Positions 24,343 to 33,044 of a DNA stretch of 64,000 nt are shown here, piece after piece. The position numbers and the translations under genes are program-made. Every line of letters starts with the position of its first letter. Positions within the stretch are counted from its first letter, which is position 1. Source of the stretch: Streptosporangiaceae bacterium (GTDB taxonomy: Bacteria > Actinomycetota > Actinomycetes > Streptosporangiales > Streptosporangiaceae); assembly GCA_025964695.1 (NCBI GenBank), contig JAOPYK010000249.1:84061-148060 (forward strand). The letters are read 5' to 3'. The notes below the pieces were generated by a model. The model saw nothing but the letters and a program-made list of their open reading frames with translations, was not told the DNA's origin and ran no database searches.

Positions 24343-25911
24343 ATGGGGGGCGCAGCCGTGTCCGTTCAGGGGGGACCGCTCGTCGAGGTCGGCCCGGAGC
24401 CGCTGACCATCGAGCAGGTGGTGGCGGTGGCCAGGGACGGCGCGCAGATCGGGCTGACCGGCGACGCGCTGGTGAGCATGGCCAGGTCACGGTCGTACAT
24501 CGAGGAGCTGGCCCGGCAGGCGACCCCGGTCTACGGCATCTCGACCGGTTTCGGCGCGCTGGCCACCCGGCACATCGATCCCGCGCTACGGGGCCGCCTT
24601 CAGGTGTCGCTGATTCGCTCGCACGCCGCGGGCAGCGGGCCCGAGGTCGAGCGTGAGGTGGTCCGCGCGCTGATGCTGCTGCGGCTGCGGACGCTCGCCA
24701 CCGGGCACACCGGGATCAACCCCGGCACGGCGATGACCCTGGCGTCGCTGCTCAATGCCGGCATCACCCCGGTGGTCCACGAATACGGCAGCCTGGGCTG
24801 CTCCGGCGACCTGGCGCCGCTCGCGCACTGTGCGCTGGCGCTGCTGGGAGAGGGGCCCGTCCGGGACTGGACCGGTGAGCTGATGCCCGCCGCCCAGGCC
24901 CTGCGTGCCGCGGACATCGAGCCGGTCACGCTGGCCGCCAAGGAAGGGCTGGCGCTGATCAACGGCACCGACGGCATGCTGGGCATGCTGGTGCTGGCCA
25001 TGGCCGACCTGCGCGAGCTGCTCAAGGTCGCCGACGTGGCCACCGCGATGAGCGTCGAGGCGCTGCTCGGCACCGACCGGGTCTTCGCCGCCGACCTCCA
25101 GGAGCTTCGACCGCACCCGGGGCAGGCCGCGAGCGCCGCCAACCTGCGGGCGCTGCTCGAAGACTCGGCGATCATGGAGTCGCACCGCGGACCCGACTGC
25201 ACCCGGGTCCAGGACGCGTACTCGCTGCGCTGCTCGCCACAGGTCAGCGGGGCGGCCCGGGACACCCTCGCACACGCCCAGCTGGTGGCCGGCCGGGAGC
25301 TGGCGAGCGCGGTGGACAACCCCGTGGTCCTGGACGACGGGCGGGTGGAGTCCAACGGCAACTTCCACGGCGCGCCCGTGGCGTACGTGCTGGACTTCCT
25401 GGCCATCCCGGTGGCCGACGTGGCGTCCATGTCGGAGCGGCGCAGCGACCGGATGCTCGACAAGGCCCGCTCGCACGGGCTGCCGCCCTTCCTCGCCGAC
25501 GATCCCGGCGTCGACTCCGGCCACATGATCGCGCAGTACACCCAGGCCGGGCTGGTGTCCGAGCTCAAGCGGATCGCCAACCCGGCCAGCGTCGACTCCA
25601 TCCCTAGCTCGGCCATGCAGGAGGATCATGTCTCCATGGGCTGGAGCGCGGCCCGCAAGCTGCGCCGGGCGGTCGAAGGCCTGACCCAGGTGCTCGCCAT
25701 CGAGATCCTGACGGCCGCCCGGGCCCTGGACATGCGCGCTCCGCTGCGGCCGGGACCGGCGACCGGCGCCGTTGTCTCCGCCCTCCGCTCCCGGGTCCCG
25801 GGCCCCGGGCCCGACAGGTTCCTGGCCCCTGAGATCGCCGCCGCCGTCGATCTCGTCCGCGACGGCTCTTTGGTGGCCGCCGCCGAATCCGTGACCGGCC
25901 CTCTGCTGTAG
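24343..25911 (+). CDS. hutH: Histidine ammonia-lyase HutH
   Basis: About 522 aa. Converts L-histidine to trans-urocanate and ammonia with the MIO cofactor. The triad is Cys153-Ser154-Gly155 (GSLGCSGDLAPLAH). Catalytic Tyr64 (VYGISTGFG), Asn207 (LALINGTDG), QDAYSLR and QEDHVS are all intact. ATG 24343 has GGAG six bases upstream; ATG 24331 and GTG 24358 are alternatives. It opens the hut operon and lies behind an IclR operator. It contrasts with the altered paralogue at 18.2-19.7 kb. Confidence 0.95.
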   Translation: MGGAAVSVQGGPLVEVGPEPLTIEQVVAVARDGAQIGLTGDALVSMARSRSYIEELARQATPVYGISTGFGALATRHIDPALRGRLQVSLIRSHAAGSGPEVEREVVRALMLLRLRTLATGHTGINPGTAMTLASLLNAGITPVVHEYGSLGCSGDLAPLAHCALALLGEGPVRDWTGELMPAAQALRAADIEPVTLAAKEGLALINGTDGMLGMLVLAMADLRELLKVADVATAMSVEALLGTDRVFAADLQELRPHPGQAASAANLRALLEDSAIMESHRGPDCTRVQDAYSLRCSPQVSGAARDTLAHAQLVAGRELASAVDNPVVLDDGRVESNGNFHGAPVAYVLDFLAIPVADVASMSERRSDRMLDKARSHGLPPFLADDPGVDSGHMIAQYTQAGLVSELKRIANPASVDSIPSSAMQEDHVSMGWSAARKLRRAVEGLTQVLAIEILTAARALDMRAPLRPGPATGAVVSALRSRVPGPGPDRFLAPEIAAAVDLVRDGSLVAAAESVTGPLL

Positions 25912-25935
25912 GGGCCTACCTCTTATGGAGCACAG

Positions 25936-27600
25936 ATGACGTCTCAAGGTCCCCGTCCCGTACGCGCGCCGCGCGGCTCCCGGCTCACCACCAAGGGGTG
26001 GCAGCAGGAGGGCGCCCTGCGCATGCTCATGAACAATCTCGACCCCGAGGTCGCCGAGCACCCCGACGAGCTGATCGTCTATGGGGGCTCCGGCAAGGCC
26101 GCCCGCAACTGGGCCTCCTTCGACGGCATCGTGCGGTCCCTGCGGGACCTGGAGGCCGACGAGACCCTGCTCGTCCAGTCCGGCAAGCCGGTCGGCATCT
26201 TCCGTACCCATGAATGGGCGCCCCGGGTGCTCATCGCCAACTCCAACCTGGTGCCGCAGTGGGCCAACTGGGAGGAGTTCCGCCGGCTGGAGGCGCTCGG
26301 CCTGACCATGTACGGCCAGATGACCGCCGGGTCGTGGATCTACATCGGTACCCAGGGCATCCTGCAGGGCACCTACGAGACGTTCGCCGCCGTGGCCGCG
26401 AAAAGGTTCGGCGGCACGCTGGCCGGGACCATCACGCTCACCGCGGGGCTGGGCGGCATGGGCGGCGCGCAGCCGCTGGCCGTCACGATGAACGACGGGG
26501 TGGTGATCGTCGTCGAGTGTGATCCTTCCCGGATCGACCGCCGGGTCGCGCACCGCTACTGCGACGTGCGGGTCGACTCGCTCGACGAGGCACTGCGGCT
26601 GGCAGAGGAGGCCAAGGCCGCCCGCAGGCCGCTGTCGATCGGGCTCCTCGGCAACGCCACCGAGGTCGTACCGGAACTGCTGCGCCGCGGTGCGCCGATC
26701 GACATCGTCACCGACCAGACCTCCGCGCACGACCCCCTGATGTACCTCCCGCGGGGAATGGCCTTCGAGGATCTGGCGGCCGCGCGGGAGAAGGACCCCG
26801 CGGGGCTCACCGCCCGTGCCCGCGAATCCATGGCCGTCCACGTCGAGGCCATGGTCGGCTTCCAGGATGGCGGGGCCGAGGTCTTCGACTACGGCAACTC
26901 GATCCGCGGCGAGGCCGAACTGGCCGGCTACCGGCGCGCGTTCGACTTCCCCGGCTTCGTGCCCGCCTACATCAGGCCGCTGTTCTCCGAGGGCAGAGGC
27001 CCGTTCCGGTGGGCCGCGCTGTCCGGTGATCCCCAGGACATCGCCCGCACCGACCAGGCCATCCTCGACCTCTTCCCGGACAACGAGCCCCTCGCCCGGT
27101 GGATCCGGATGGCCCGCGAGAAGGTGCACTTCCAGGGGCTGCCGTCGCGGATCTGCTGGCTGGGGTACGGCGAGCGGGACAAGGCCGGAGAGCTCTTCAA
27201 CGACCTGGTGGCGCGCGGTGAGATCAGCGCGCCGATCGTGCTGGGCCGTGACCATCTGGACTGCGGGAGCGTGGCGAGCCCGTACCGCGAGACCGAGGGC
27301 ATGGCCGACGGCTCCGACGCGATCGCCGACTGGCCGCTGCTCAACGCGCTGGTCAACACCGCCTCCGGCGCCTCCTGGGTGTCGATCCACCACGGTGGGG
27401 GAGTCGGCATCGGCCGGTCCATCCACGCCGGTCAGGTCTGTGTCGCCGACGGCAGCGCGCTGGCCGGGGAGAAGCTCAACCGGGTGCTCACCAACGACCC
27501 CGGGATGGGCGTCATCCGGCATGTCGACGCGGGCTACGACCGGGCCGCCGAGGTCGCCGCCGAGCGCGGGGTCCGCATCCCCATGACCGAGACCGGCTGA
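25936..27600 (+). CDS. hutU: Urocanate hydratase HutU
   Basis: 554-aa NAD-dependent urocanase producing 4-imidazolone-5-propionate. Diagnostic stretches include [45 protein letters not shown] and [19 protein letters not shown]. Length is normal. Nothing I can see marks it as the thiourocanate-specific variant. It follows hutH by 24 bp with GGAG before ATG. A perfect hairpin lies in the 120-bp gap after it. Confidence 0.96.
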   Translation: MTSQGPRPVRAPRGSRLTTKGWQQEGALRMLMNNLDPEVAEHPDELIVYGGSGKAARNWASFDGIVRSLRDLEADETLLVQSGKPVGIFRTHEWAPRVLIANSNLVPQWANWEEFRRLEALGLTMYGQMTAGSWIYIGTQGILQGTYETFAAVAAKRFGGTLAGTITLTAGLGGMGGAQPLAVTMNDGVVIVVECDPSRIDRRVAHRYCDVRVDSLDEALRLAEEAKAARRPLSIGLLGNATEVVPELLRRGAPIDIVTDQTSAHDPLMYLPRGMAFEDLAAAREKDPAGLTARARESMAVHVEAMVGFQDGGAEVFDYGNSIRGEAELAGYRRAFDFPGFVPAYIRPLFSEGRGPFRWAALSGDPQDIARTDQAILDLFPDNEPLARWIRMAREKVHFQGLPSRICWLGYGERDKAGELFNDLVARGEISAPIVLGRDHLDCGSVASPYRETEGMADGSDAIADWPLLNALVNTASGASWVSIHHGGGVGIGRSIHAGQVCVADGSALAGEKLNRVLTNDPGMGVIRHVDAGYDRAAEVAAERGVRIPMTETG

Positions 27601-27615
27601 CGGCCCGTTCCCCGC

Positions 27616-27639
27616 CCCGGCCGCCTACCGGCGGCCGGG
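27616..27639 (+). terminator. Hairpin after hutU
   Basis: CCCGGCCGCC (27616-27625) pairs perfectly with GGCGGCCGGG (27630-27639) over a 4-nt TACC loop. No T run follows. It may partially terminate or protect the hutHU part of the transcript. Confidence 0.65.
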
Positions 27640-27720
27640 ATACGTGGCCGGGCACGCAATGCCGAAGCCACGCCCTCGCCTCCGCCGGAGGCACCGCCTG
27701 GTCGAGCACTGTGGGGAGAC

Positions 27721-29013
27721 ATGAGTTTCGAGGAGATGTGGGCGGCGCTGCTGCCGATCGGGCGGGACGCGGCCACCGGCGGCTACCACCGGTTCGCCTG
27801 GACGCCGGCCGAACTGGACTGCCGTGCATGGTTCCTCGGCGAGGCGGCCGGCCGGGGGATGGAGCTCGAGCAGGACCGCAACGGCAACCTGTTCGCCTGG
27901 TGGAACCCGGCCGGCGCCGCCCCCGGGCTCCCGGGCGGGGCCGGAGTCGTGACGGGCAGTCATCTGGACTCGGTGCCGGGCGGGGGAGCGTTCGACGGCC
28001 CGCTCGGGGTGGTCAGCGCGCTGGCGGCGATCGACCTGATGCGCGCCAGGGATGTACGGCCCGTGCGCGCGATCGGGGTCGCCGTGTTCGCGGAGGAGGA
28101 GGGCGCCCGCTTCGGGGTGGCCTGCCTCGGCTCCCGGCTGCTGACCGGCGCGATCGACCCGCGACGGGCCCGCGACCTGCGTGATGCCGGCGGGATCGGC
28201 TTCGGCGAGGCACTGGCCCGGGACGACGGCGGCTGGGCGGCCGGATCCACGCTGCGGCCCGGCGGGCTCGACCCGGCGGCGATCGGTAGGGACGAGGAGC
28301 TGCTGAGCCGCATCGGCTGCTTCGTGGAGCTCCATGTCGAGCAGGGCCGGGCCATGGACGCCCCGGTCGGGGTGGCGAGCGCGATCTGGCCACACGGCCG
28401 GTGGCGGTTCGACTTCGCCGGTCACGGCAACCACGCGGGGACGACCCGGCTGGGCGACCGGCGCGACCCGATGCTGCCGTTCGCCCACACCGTGATCGAG
28501 GCCCGGGCCGCCGCGGAGCGGCACGACAGCCTCGCCACCGTCGGCAAGGTCACCGTGGTGCCGGGCGGGGTCAACGCGATCCCGTCCAGGGTGACGGCCT
28601 GGCTGGACGCCCGCGGCCCCGACGACCGGGCAGTGCGCAGGACGGTCGAGGAGATCGGCCGGGCCGCCGAGCTGGCCGCCGAGGATCACGGCGTCACGGT
28701 GCGACTCGGCGAGGAGTCCTACACGGCCGTGGTGGCGTTCAACACGGCCCTGCGCGACCGGCTCGCCGACGTGATCGCAAGCGCCGGATCCGCCCGCCCG
28801 CCGGTGCTGCCGACCGGGGCGGGTCACGACGCCGGCATTCTGTCCGCCCACCTCCCTACGGCGATGCTGTTCGTCCGGAACCCCACCGGGGTGTCCCACG
28901 CGCCGGAAGAGCATGCCGAGGTGGCGGACTGCCTCGCGGGCGTCGAGGCGCTGGCGGCCGTACTACAGGATCTGGCCTGCGATGAAAGCCCGGAACAGGC
29001 GCATTATGGGTGA
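27721..29013 (+). CDS. M20-family amidohydrolase, probable alternative N-formylglutamate deformylase
   Basis: 430-aa dinuclear metallohydrolase of the allantoate amidohydrolase / N-carbamoyl amino acid hydrolase type. Metal ligands are visible: His81 (GSHLDSVP), Asp92 (AFDGPLG), Glu125-Glu127 (FAEEEGARFG), and a later HVEQG. Pathway logic assigns its role: HutF next door yields N-formylglutamate, no classical HutG is present, and M20 members in hut clusters are annotated as the alternative deformylase giving glutamate and formate. Allantoate or carbamoyl amino acids remain possible substrates. GGGGAG precedes ATG 27721. Confidence 0.8.
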   Translation: MSFEEMWAALLPIGRDAATGGYHRFAWTPAELDCRAWFLGEAAGRGMELEQDRNGNLFAWWNPAGAAPGLPGGAGVVTGSHLDSVPGGGAFDGPLGVVSALAAIDLMRARDVRPVRAIGVAVFAEEEGARFGVACLGSRLLTGAIDPRRARDLRDAGGIGFGEALARDDGGWAAGSTLRPGGLDPAAIGRDEELLSRIGCFVELHVEQGRAMDAPVGVASAIWPHGRWRFDFAGHGNHAGTTRLGDRRDPMLPFAHTVIEARAAAERHDSLATVGKVTVVPGGVNAIPSRVTAWLDARGPDDRAVRRTVEEIGRAAELAAEDHGVTVRLGEESYTAVVAFNTALRDRLADVIASAGSARPPVLPTGAGHDAGILSAHLPTAMLFVRNPTGVSHAPEEHAEVADCLAGVEALAAVLQDLACDESPEQAHYG

Positions 29014-29014
29014 T

Positions 29015-30370
29015 ATGAAGTGGCACGCCGAGCTTGCGTGGCTGGGAGACGAGGTCGCCGCCGATGTGCTCCTGGAGGCGAACGGCGAGCGGTTCACGGC
29101 CGTCACCTCCGGCGTTCCGGCCCCCGAGGGCGCCACCAGACTTGCCGGGCTGACCCTGCCCGGCCTGGCCGACGCCCACTCGCACGCCTTCCACCGGGCC
29201 CTGCGCGGCCGCGCCCAGCTGGGCAGCGGGACCTTCTGGACCTGGCGCGAGCAGATGTACGGGGTGGCCGCCCGGCTCGATCCGGACTCGTACCACGCCC
29301 TGGCCCGGGCCGTGTACGCGGAGATGGCGCTGGCGGGGATCAGTTGCGTGGGCGAGTTCCACTACCTCCATCACGGCCCGGACGGCGTGCCCTACGACAA
29401 CCCGAACGCCATGGGCGAGGCGCTGATCGCGGCCGCCGCCGATGCCGGGATCAGGATCACCCTCCTGGACGCCTGCTACCTCGCCGGCGGCATCGGACGG
29501 CCCCTCGAAGGCCCGCAGCTGCGGTTCGGGGACGGTTCGGCGGGCGACTGGGCGCGGCGGCTGGGGACGCTGTACGACGACGTTCACAAAGCCGGCCGTC
29601 CGCACGCCCGGATCGGAGCGGCGATCCACTCGGTGCGGGCCGTACCGCGTGAGCAGATCCACGCCGTCGCCACCTGGGCCTTTGAGCGCGGCACACCGCT
29701 TCACGTCCACCTGTCCGAGCAGCCGGCCGAGAACGAGGCCTGCCTGCGGGCGTACGGAATGAGCCCGACCAGGCTGCTCGCCGAGTGCGGCGCGCTCGGT
29801 GCCCGGACGGTCGCCGTGCACGCCACTCATCTTTCCGACGACGACATCGGGCTGCTCGGCGCCACCATGACCGGCGTCTGCATGTGCCCGACCACCGAGC
29901 GCGACCTCGCCGACGGCATCGGGCCCGCCGGCCGGCTGCGGGACGCCGGGGCGCCCATCTGCCTGGGCTCCGATCAGCACGCGGTCATCGATCTGTTCGA
30001 GGAGGCCAGGGCCGTCGAGTTGGACGAACGGCTGCTCACCCGGCGGCGCGGCCACTGGCACGCGGGGGAACTGCTGGCCGCCGCCACCTCCAACGGCCAC
30101 TACGGCCTGGGCTGGCCCGAGGCGGGCCGGCTCGAGCCGGGCGCCTACGCCGACCTGGTCACCGTGTCGCTGGACTCCGTACGGCTGGCGGGGACGAGAC
30201 GGGAATTCGCCGCCGAGTCGGCCGTCTTCGCCGCCACCGCGGCGGACGTGCGGCACGTGGTCGTGTCGGGCCGTCAGATCGTCCGTACCGGCGACCATCT
30301 GCTCATCGACGACGTTCCCGAGGCCCTGGCCACCGCGATCGACGCCGTGACGGGGGTATCACATGAGTGA
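29015..30370 (+). CDS. hutF: Formimidoylglutamate deiminase HutF
   Basis: About 451-aa amidohydrolase-superfamily enzyme converting N-formimino-L-glutamate to N-formyl-L-glutamate plus ammonia. Metal motifs: DAHSHAFHRALRG, HVHLSEQ and GSDQHAVIDLFEEAR. ATG 29015 (GGTGA upstream) lies just after the previous stop; ATG 29006 would overlap it. The stop TGA overlaps the ATG of a 25-codon ORF (ATGA). HutF commits this organism to the five-step route in which formate rather than formamide is released. Confidence 0.92.
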   Translation: MKWHAELAWLGDEVAADVLLEANGERFTAVTSGVPAPEGATRLAGLTLPGLADAHSHAFHRALRGRAQLGSGTFWTWREQMYGVAARLDPDSYHALARAVYAEMALAGISCVGEFHYLHHGPDGVPYDNPNAMGEALIAAAADAGIRITLLDACYLAGGIGRPLEGPQLRFGDGSAGDWARRLGTLYDDVHKAGRPHARIGAAIHSVRAVPREQIHAVATWAFERGTPLHVHLSEQPAENEACLRAYGMSPTRLLAECGALGARTVAVHATHLSDDDIGLLGATMTGVCMCPTTERDLADGIGPAGRLRDAGAPICLGSDQHAVIDLFEEARAVELDERLLTRRRGHWHAGELLAAATSNGHYGLGWPEAGRLEPGAYADLVTVSLDSVRLAGTRREFAAESAVFAATAADVRHVVVSGRQIVRTGDHLLIDDVPEALATAIDAVTGVSHE

Positions 30371-30440
30371 AGGGCACCATTCCGCACAGGAGGCCGGCTC
30401 ACCAGCGACCGAGCCGCGATCTGAGGAGAGCGGCTCGTGA
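30363..30440 (+). CDS. 25-codon coupling ORF between hutF and hutI
   Basis: ATG 30363 overlaps the hutF stop as ATGA, and this ORF's TGA overlaps the hutI start as GTGA, so it exactly bridges the 66-bp gap. The predicted 25-aa peptide begins MSEGHHSAQ and is polar, rich in Glu and Ser, with no structure. Its last codons contain the GAGGAG that serves hutI. It may exist only to carry ribosomes onto hutI; a functional peptide is possible but unsupported. Confidence 0.45.
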   Translation: MSEGHHSAQEAGSPATEPRSEESGS

Positions 30441-31603
30441 GCCTGCTGATCAGGAACATCGGGGAACTGGTCACCAATGACCCCGGTCTGGGGGAGGGCG
30501 CGCTCGGGCTGCTGCGCGACGCCGCCCTGGTCGTGCAGGGCGGCGTGATCGCGTGGGTGGGCGCATCCGCCGAAGCGCCCGCCGCCGACCATGCCTTCGA
30601 CGCGACCGGCCGTGCCGTGCTGCCGGGCTTCGTGGACTCGCACGGCCACCTGGTCTTCGCCGGGGAGCGGGCCGAGGAGTTCGCCGCCCGGATGAGCGGA
30701 GAGCCGTACGGGGCGGGTGGCATCCGCACGACCGTGGCGGCCACCCGGGCCGCCTCCGACGGGCAGTTGCGCGCCAACGTCCGGCGGCTGGTCGAGGAGA
30801 TGGCGCGGCAGGGCACCACGACCGTCGAGTGCAAATCCGGGTACGGGCTCACGGTCGCGGACGAGGAACGGGCCGTCCGCATCGCCGCCGAGATCGCCGA
30901 CGAGGTCACCTTCCTGGGCGCGCATGTGGTGCCCGGCGAGTACGCCCACCACCCGGACTCGTACGTCTCGCTGGTGACCGGGGACATGCTGTCCGCCTGC
31001 GCACCGCACGCCCGGTGGATCGACGTGTTCTGTGAGAGCGGCGCGTTCGACGCCGAGCAGACCAAGGCCATTCTGGAGGCGGGGGTGAAGACCGGGCTCA
31101 CCCCGCGACTGCACGCCAACCAGCTGGGCCACGGCCCGGGGGTGCAGATCGCGGTCGCCTACGGCGCGGCCTCGGCGGACCACTGCACCTATCTGTCCTA
31201 CGAGGACGTGGCCGCACTGGCCGGTTCGGCCACGGTGGCCACCCTGCTGCCCGGGGTGGAGTTCTCCACCCGGCAGCCCTACCCGGACGCGCGGCGGCTG
31301 CTGGAGGCCGGAGCCACGGTGGCGCTGGCCACCGACTGCAACCCCGGCTCCTCCTACACCTCCAGTATGGCCTTCTGCGTCGCGGTGGCCGTCCGGGACA
31401 TGTTCATGACCCCGTCCGAGGCGGTCTGGGCGGCCACGGCGGGCGGCGCACGGGCACTGCGCCGCGATGACGTGGGGCATCTGGGGATCGGCGCGCGGGC
31501 GGACGTGCTCGCCCTCGACGCGCCGTCGTACGTCCATCTCGCCTATCGCCCGGGAGTCCCGCAGGTGGCGGCCGTCTGGAAGGCCGGCACCCGCGTGCAC
31601 TGA
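30437..31603 (+). CDS. hutI: Imidazolonepropionase HutI
   Basis: 388-aa metal-dependent hydrolase that opens 4-imidazolone-5-propionate to N-formimino-L-glutamate. Metal and catalytic motifs: [33 protein letters not shown] and [12 protein letters not shown] start with GAGGAG upstream. It closes the hut operon. All activities from histidine to glutamate are thus encoded between 24.3 and 31.6 kb. Confidence 0.95.
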   Translation: MSLLIRNIGELVTNDPGLGEGALGLLRDAALVVQGGVIAWVGASAEAPAADHAFDATGRAVLPGFVDSHGHLVFAGERAEEFAARMSGEPYGAGGIRTTVAATRAASDGQLRANVRRLVEEMARQGTTTVECKSGYGLTVADEERAVRIAAEIADEVTFLGAHVVPGEYAHHPDSYVSLVTGDMLSACAPHARWIDVFCESGAFDAEQTKAILEAGVKTGLTPRLHANQLGHGPGVQIAVAYGAASADHCTYLSYEDVAALAGSATVATLLPGVEFSTRQPYPDARRLLEAGATVALATDCNPGSSYTSSMAFCVAVAVRDMFMTPSEAVWAATAGGARALRRDDVGHLGIGARADVLALDAPSYVHLAYRPGVPQVAAVWKAGTRVH

Positions 31604-31662
31604 CCTCCCCGGGCGCCTCCCGGCCGGCGGGCGCAGGTCGCCCACGGCAGGGCGGACGCACA

Positions 31663-31698
31663 ATCGGGCGGACGGATCGGGCGGACGGATCGGGCGGA
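31663..31698. repeat. 13-bp tandem repeat, 2.8 copies
   Basis: ATCGGGCGGACGG begins at 31663 and 31676, with a partial third copy at 31689. It lies between hutI and the ferritin-like gene, about 60 bp before the latter's start. No function is evident. Confidence 0.6.
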
Positions 31699-31760
31699 GA
31701 GGTATGGATCAGCTCAGCCGGGTATGAGGCTCCTCGCTGGCTTTTCGAGGGAGAGAGTTG

Positions 31761-32306
31761 ATGGCTGAGTTCCTGACCGATATCAAGTCGCTGCGTGAGC
31801 GGGCGCGGATGGAGATCGACAAGGGCCCTGTGACGCAGGCGTACGGAGCCGATCTGCCGCGGGTCATCCAGGTGCTCAACGAGGCCCTGGCGACCGAGAT
31901 CGTGTGCGTGCTGCGATATAAGCGGCACTACTACACCGCCTCGGGGATCCACGCAGGGACGGTGGCGGCGGAGTTCCTCGAGCACGCACAGGAGGAGCAG
32001 GAGCACGCCGACATGCTGGCCGAGCGCATCGTGCAGCTCGGCGGTGACCCCGATTTCAACCCGGACACGCTGTCCACGCGGACGCACACCGAATACGACG
32101 CGAGCGCGGACCTCATCGACATGATCAAGGAGGATCTGATCGCCGAGCGGGTGGCGATCGCCTCGTACACCGAGATCGTGCAGTGGCTGGGCGACGGGGA
32201 CCCCACCACGAGGAGGGTCTTCGAGCACCTCCTCGGCCAGGAGGAAGAGCACGCCGATGACCTGCGCAGCCTGCTCGAACGCCTTCCTGGGGAACTCAGG
32301 AAGTGA
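31761..32306 (+). CDS. Ferritin-like (bacterioferritin/Dps-related) protein
   Basis: 181-aa four-helix bundle protein with probable di-iron ligands: Glu in EALATEIVC, the HAQEEQEHADML helix, the EDLIAERVAI helix and GQEEEHADDL, giving two ExxH-type motifs. It likely oxidises or stores iron in the cytoplasm. ATG 31761 is preceded by GAGGGAGAGAG; the frame also allows an adjacent TTG. Length is slightly above standard bacterioferritin. It stands alone between the hut operon and a convergent operon. Confidence 0.85.
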   Translation: MAEFLTDIKSLRERARMEIDKGPVTQAYGADLPRVIQVLNEALATEIVCVLRYKRHYYTASGIHAGTVAAEFLEHAQEEQEHADMLAERIVQLGGDPDFNPDTLSTRTHTEYDASADLIDMIKEDLIAERVAIASYTEIVQWLGDGDPTTRRVFEHLLGQEEEHADDLRSLLERLPGELRK

Positions 32307-32571
32307 TCCGGTGGGCCTTCCGGAGCGGTTCCGTGGACGGCCCAGACCGGCTTTGCGCCCCGGTGGAGCACGCACGTCCCGGGGCCGACCTCCAGAACGA
32401 GGCCGCCGTGATCTCGATCGTGTCACGGCCGGCGAGGATCACGAAGACTTCGTCGGCGTTCTCGTCGGCCTCCACGTCGGCCTCCACGTCGGCCTCCACG
32501 TCGGCCTCCACGTCGGCCCTCGGGGTCGGCCTTCGGGTCGGTGACGGTGCCCTCTCCGGCCGGGTGCTCAC
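32296..32571 (-). pseudogene. Decayed cupin (Cupin_3-like) gene with two compensating frameshifts
   Basis: The GTG at 32571 overlaps the flavin-reductase stop (GTGA), so this was the next gene of that operon. The frame reads ENADEVFVILAGRDTIEI. Family-like sequence then continues in a different frame as VLEVGPGTCVLHRGAKPVW, and the original frame recovers EPLRKAHRITS before the stop. Joined, these make a normal Cupin_3 ending (WxVxExLRKxYxI). Two indels, near 32400 and 32330, therefore cancel. Upstream the cupin has been invaded by an Ala-Asp-Val-Glu repeat. As read, the protein's core would be scrambled. Confidence 0.65.
32464..32520. repeat. 12-bp tandem repeat (ADVE-coding), 4.7 copies
   Basis: GTCGGCCTCCAC repeats exactly at 32464, 32476, 32488 and 32500, with a partial fifth copy at 32512. 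On the minus strand it codes Val-Glu-Ala-Asp units at the start of the cupin pseudogene, a typical replication-slippage array. Confidence 0.85.
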
Positions 32572-33044
32572 AAGTAGCGGCGGTTGACCCGGACGAGCGG
32601 TTCACCGCCCGCCGAGACGTAGTCGATCGCCGGCACGTCGGCGAGGAACAGCACATGATCCCCGGCCGGAACACGCTGCCGGGTCCGGCACTCCAGCGCG
32701 GTCAGCCCGCCGTCCACGATCAGGGCGTCGCTGAGCGGCCCCCTGTGGTGCGGCTCGTTGGCGATCAGCAGCCGGGCGCTCGGCCGTCCCTGCGCGGCGA
32801 AGCGGCCGGCCAGCGGCCGCTGCCGGGCCGCGAGCACGGTGGCCGCCCAGCGATCCTGCCGGTGCAGCACCTCGCTGAGGTAGGCCTCCGCATCCACCGC
32901 GACCGCGACCATCGGCGGATCCACCGACACCGACATGAAGGCGGTGACCGTGGTGCCGAGGTCGTCGCGGCCGTCGCGTACCGTCACCACGACCACCCCG
33001 GTCGCGAACGCCGCCAGCGCGTCGGTGAACTCCTGTGGATTCAG
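32568..33044 (-). CDS. Flavin reductase-domain protein
   Basis: About 158 aa. FMN-binding split-barrel flavin reductase that would supply reduced flavin to a partner oxygenase. Family signature near the N-terminus: FTDALAAFATGVVVVTVRDG, then TVTAFMSVSVDPPMVAVAV. Family alignment puts the start at CTG 33044, which overlaps the sppA stop as CTGA. No ATG, GTG or TTG lies in frame between there and the sppA coding region. No partner oxygenase is adjacent; the downstream cupin is broken. Confidence 0.8.
   Translation of the reverse strand: MNPQEFTDALAAFATGVVVVTVRDGRDDLGTTVTAFMSVSVDPPMVAVAVDAEAYLSEVLHRQDRWAATVLAARQRPLAGRFAAQGRPSARLLIANEPHHRGPLSDALIVDGGLTALECRTRQRVPAGDHVLFLADVPAIDYVSAGGEPLVRVNRRYL

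Noticed and set aside
24586..27522. 978-codon minus-strand open frame
   Set aside because: It is antisense to hutH and hutU, has no recognisable domain, and shows a composition expected from the shadow of GC-rich codons.
25936..27600. HutU as a thiourocanate hydratase
   Set aside because: All stretches I can judge match ordinary urocanases; the distinguishing residues cannot be verified by eye, so no claim is made.
32464..32520. Short tandem repeats as a possible CRISPR remnant
   Set aside because: Units are directly adjacent 12-mers without spacers; the same holds for the 18-bp and 13-bp arrays.
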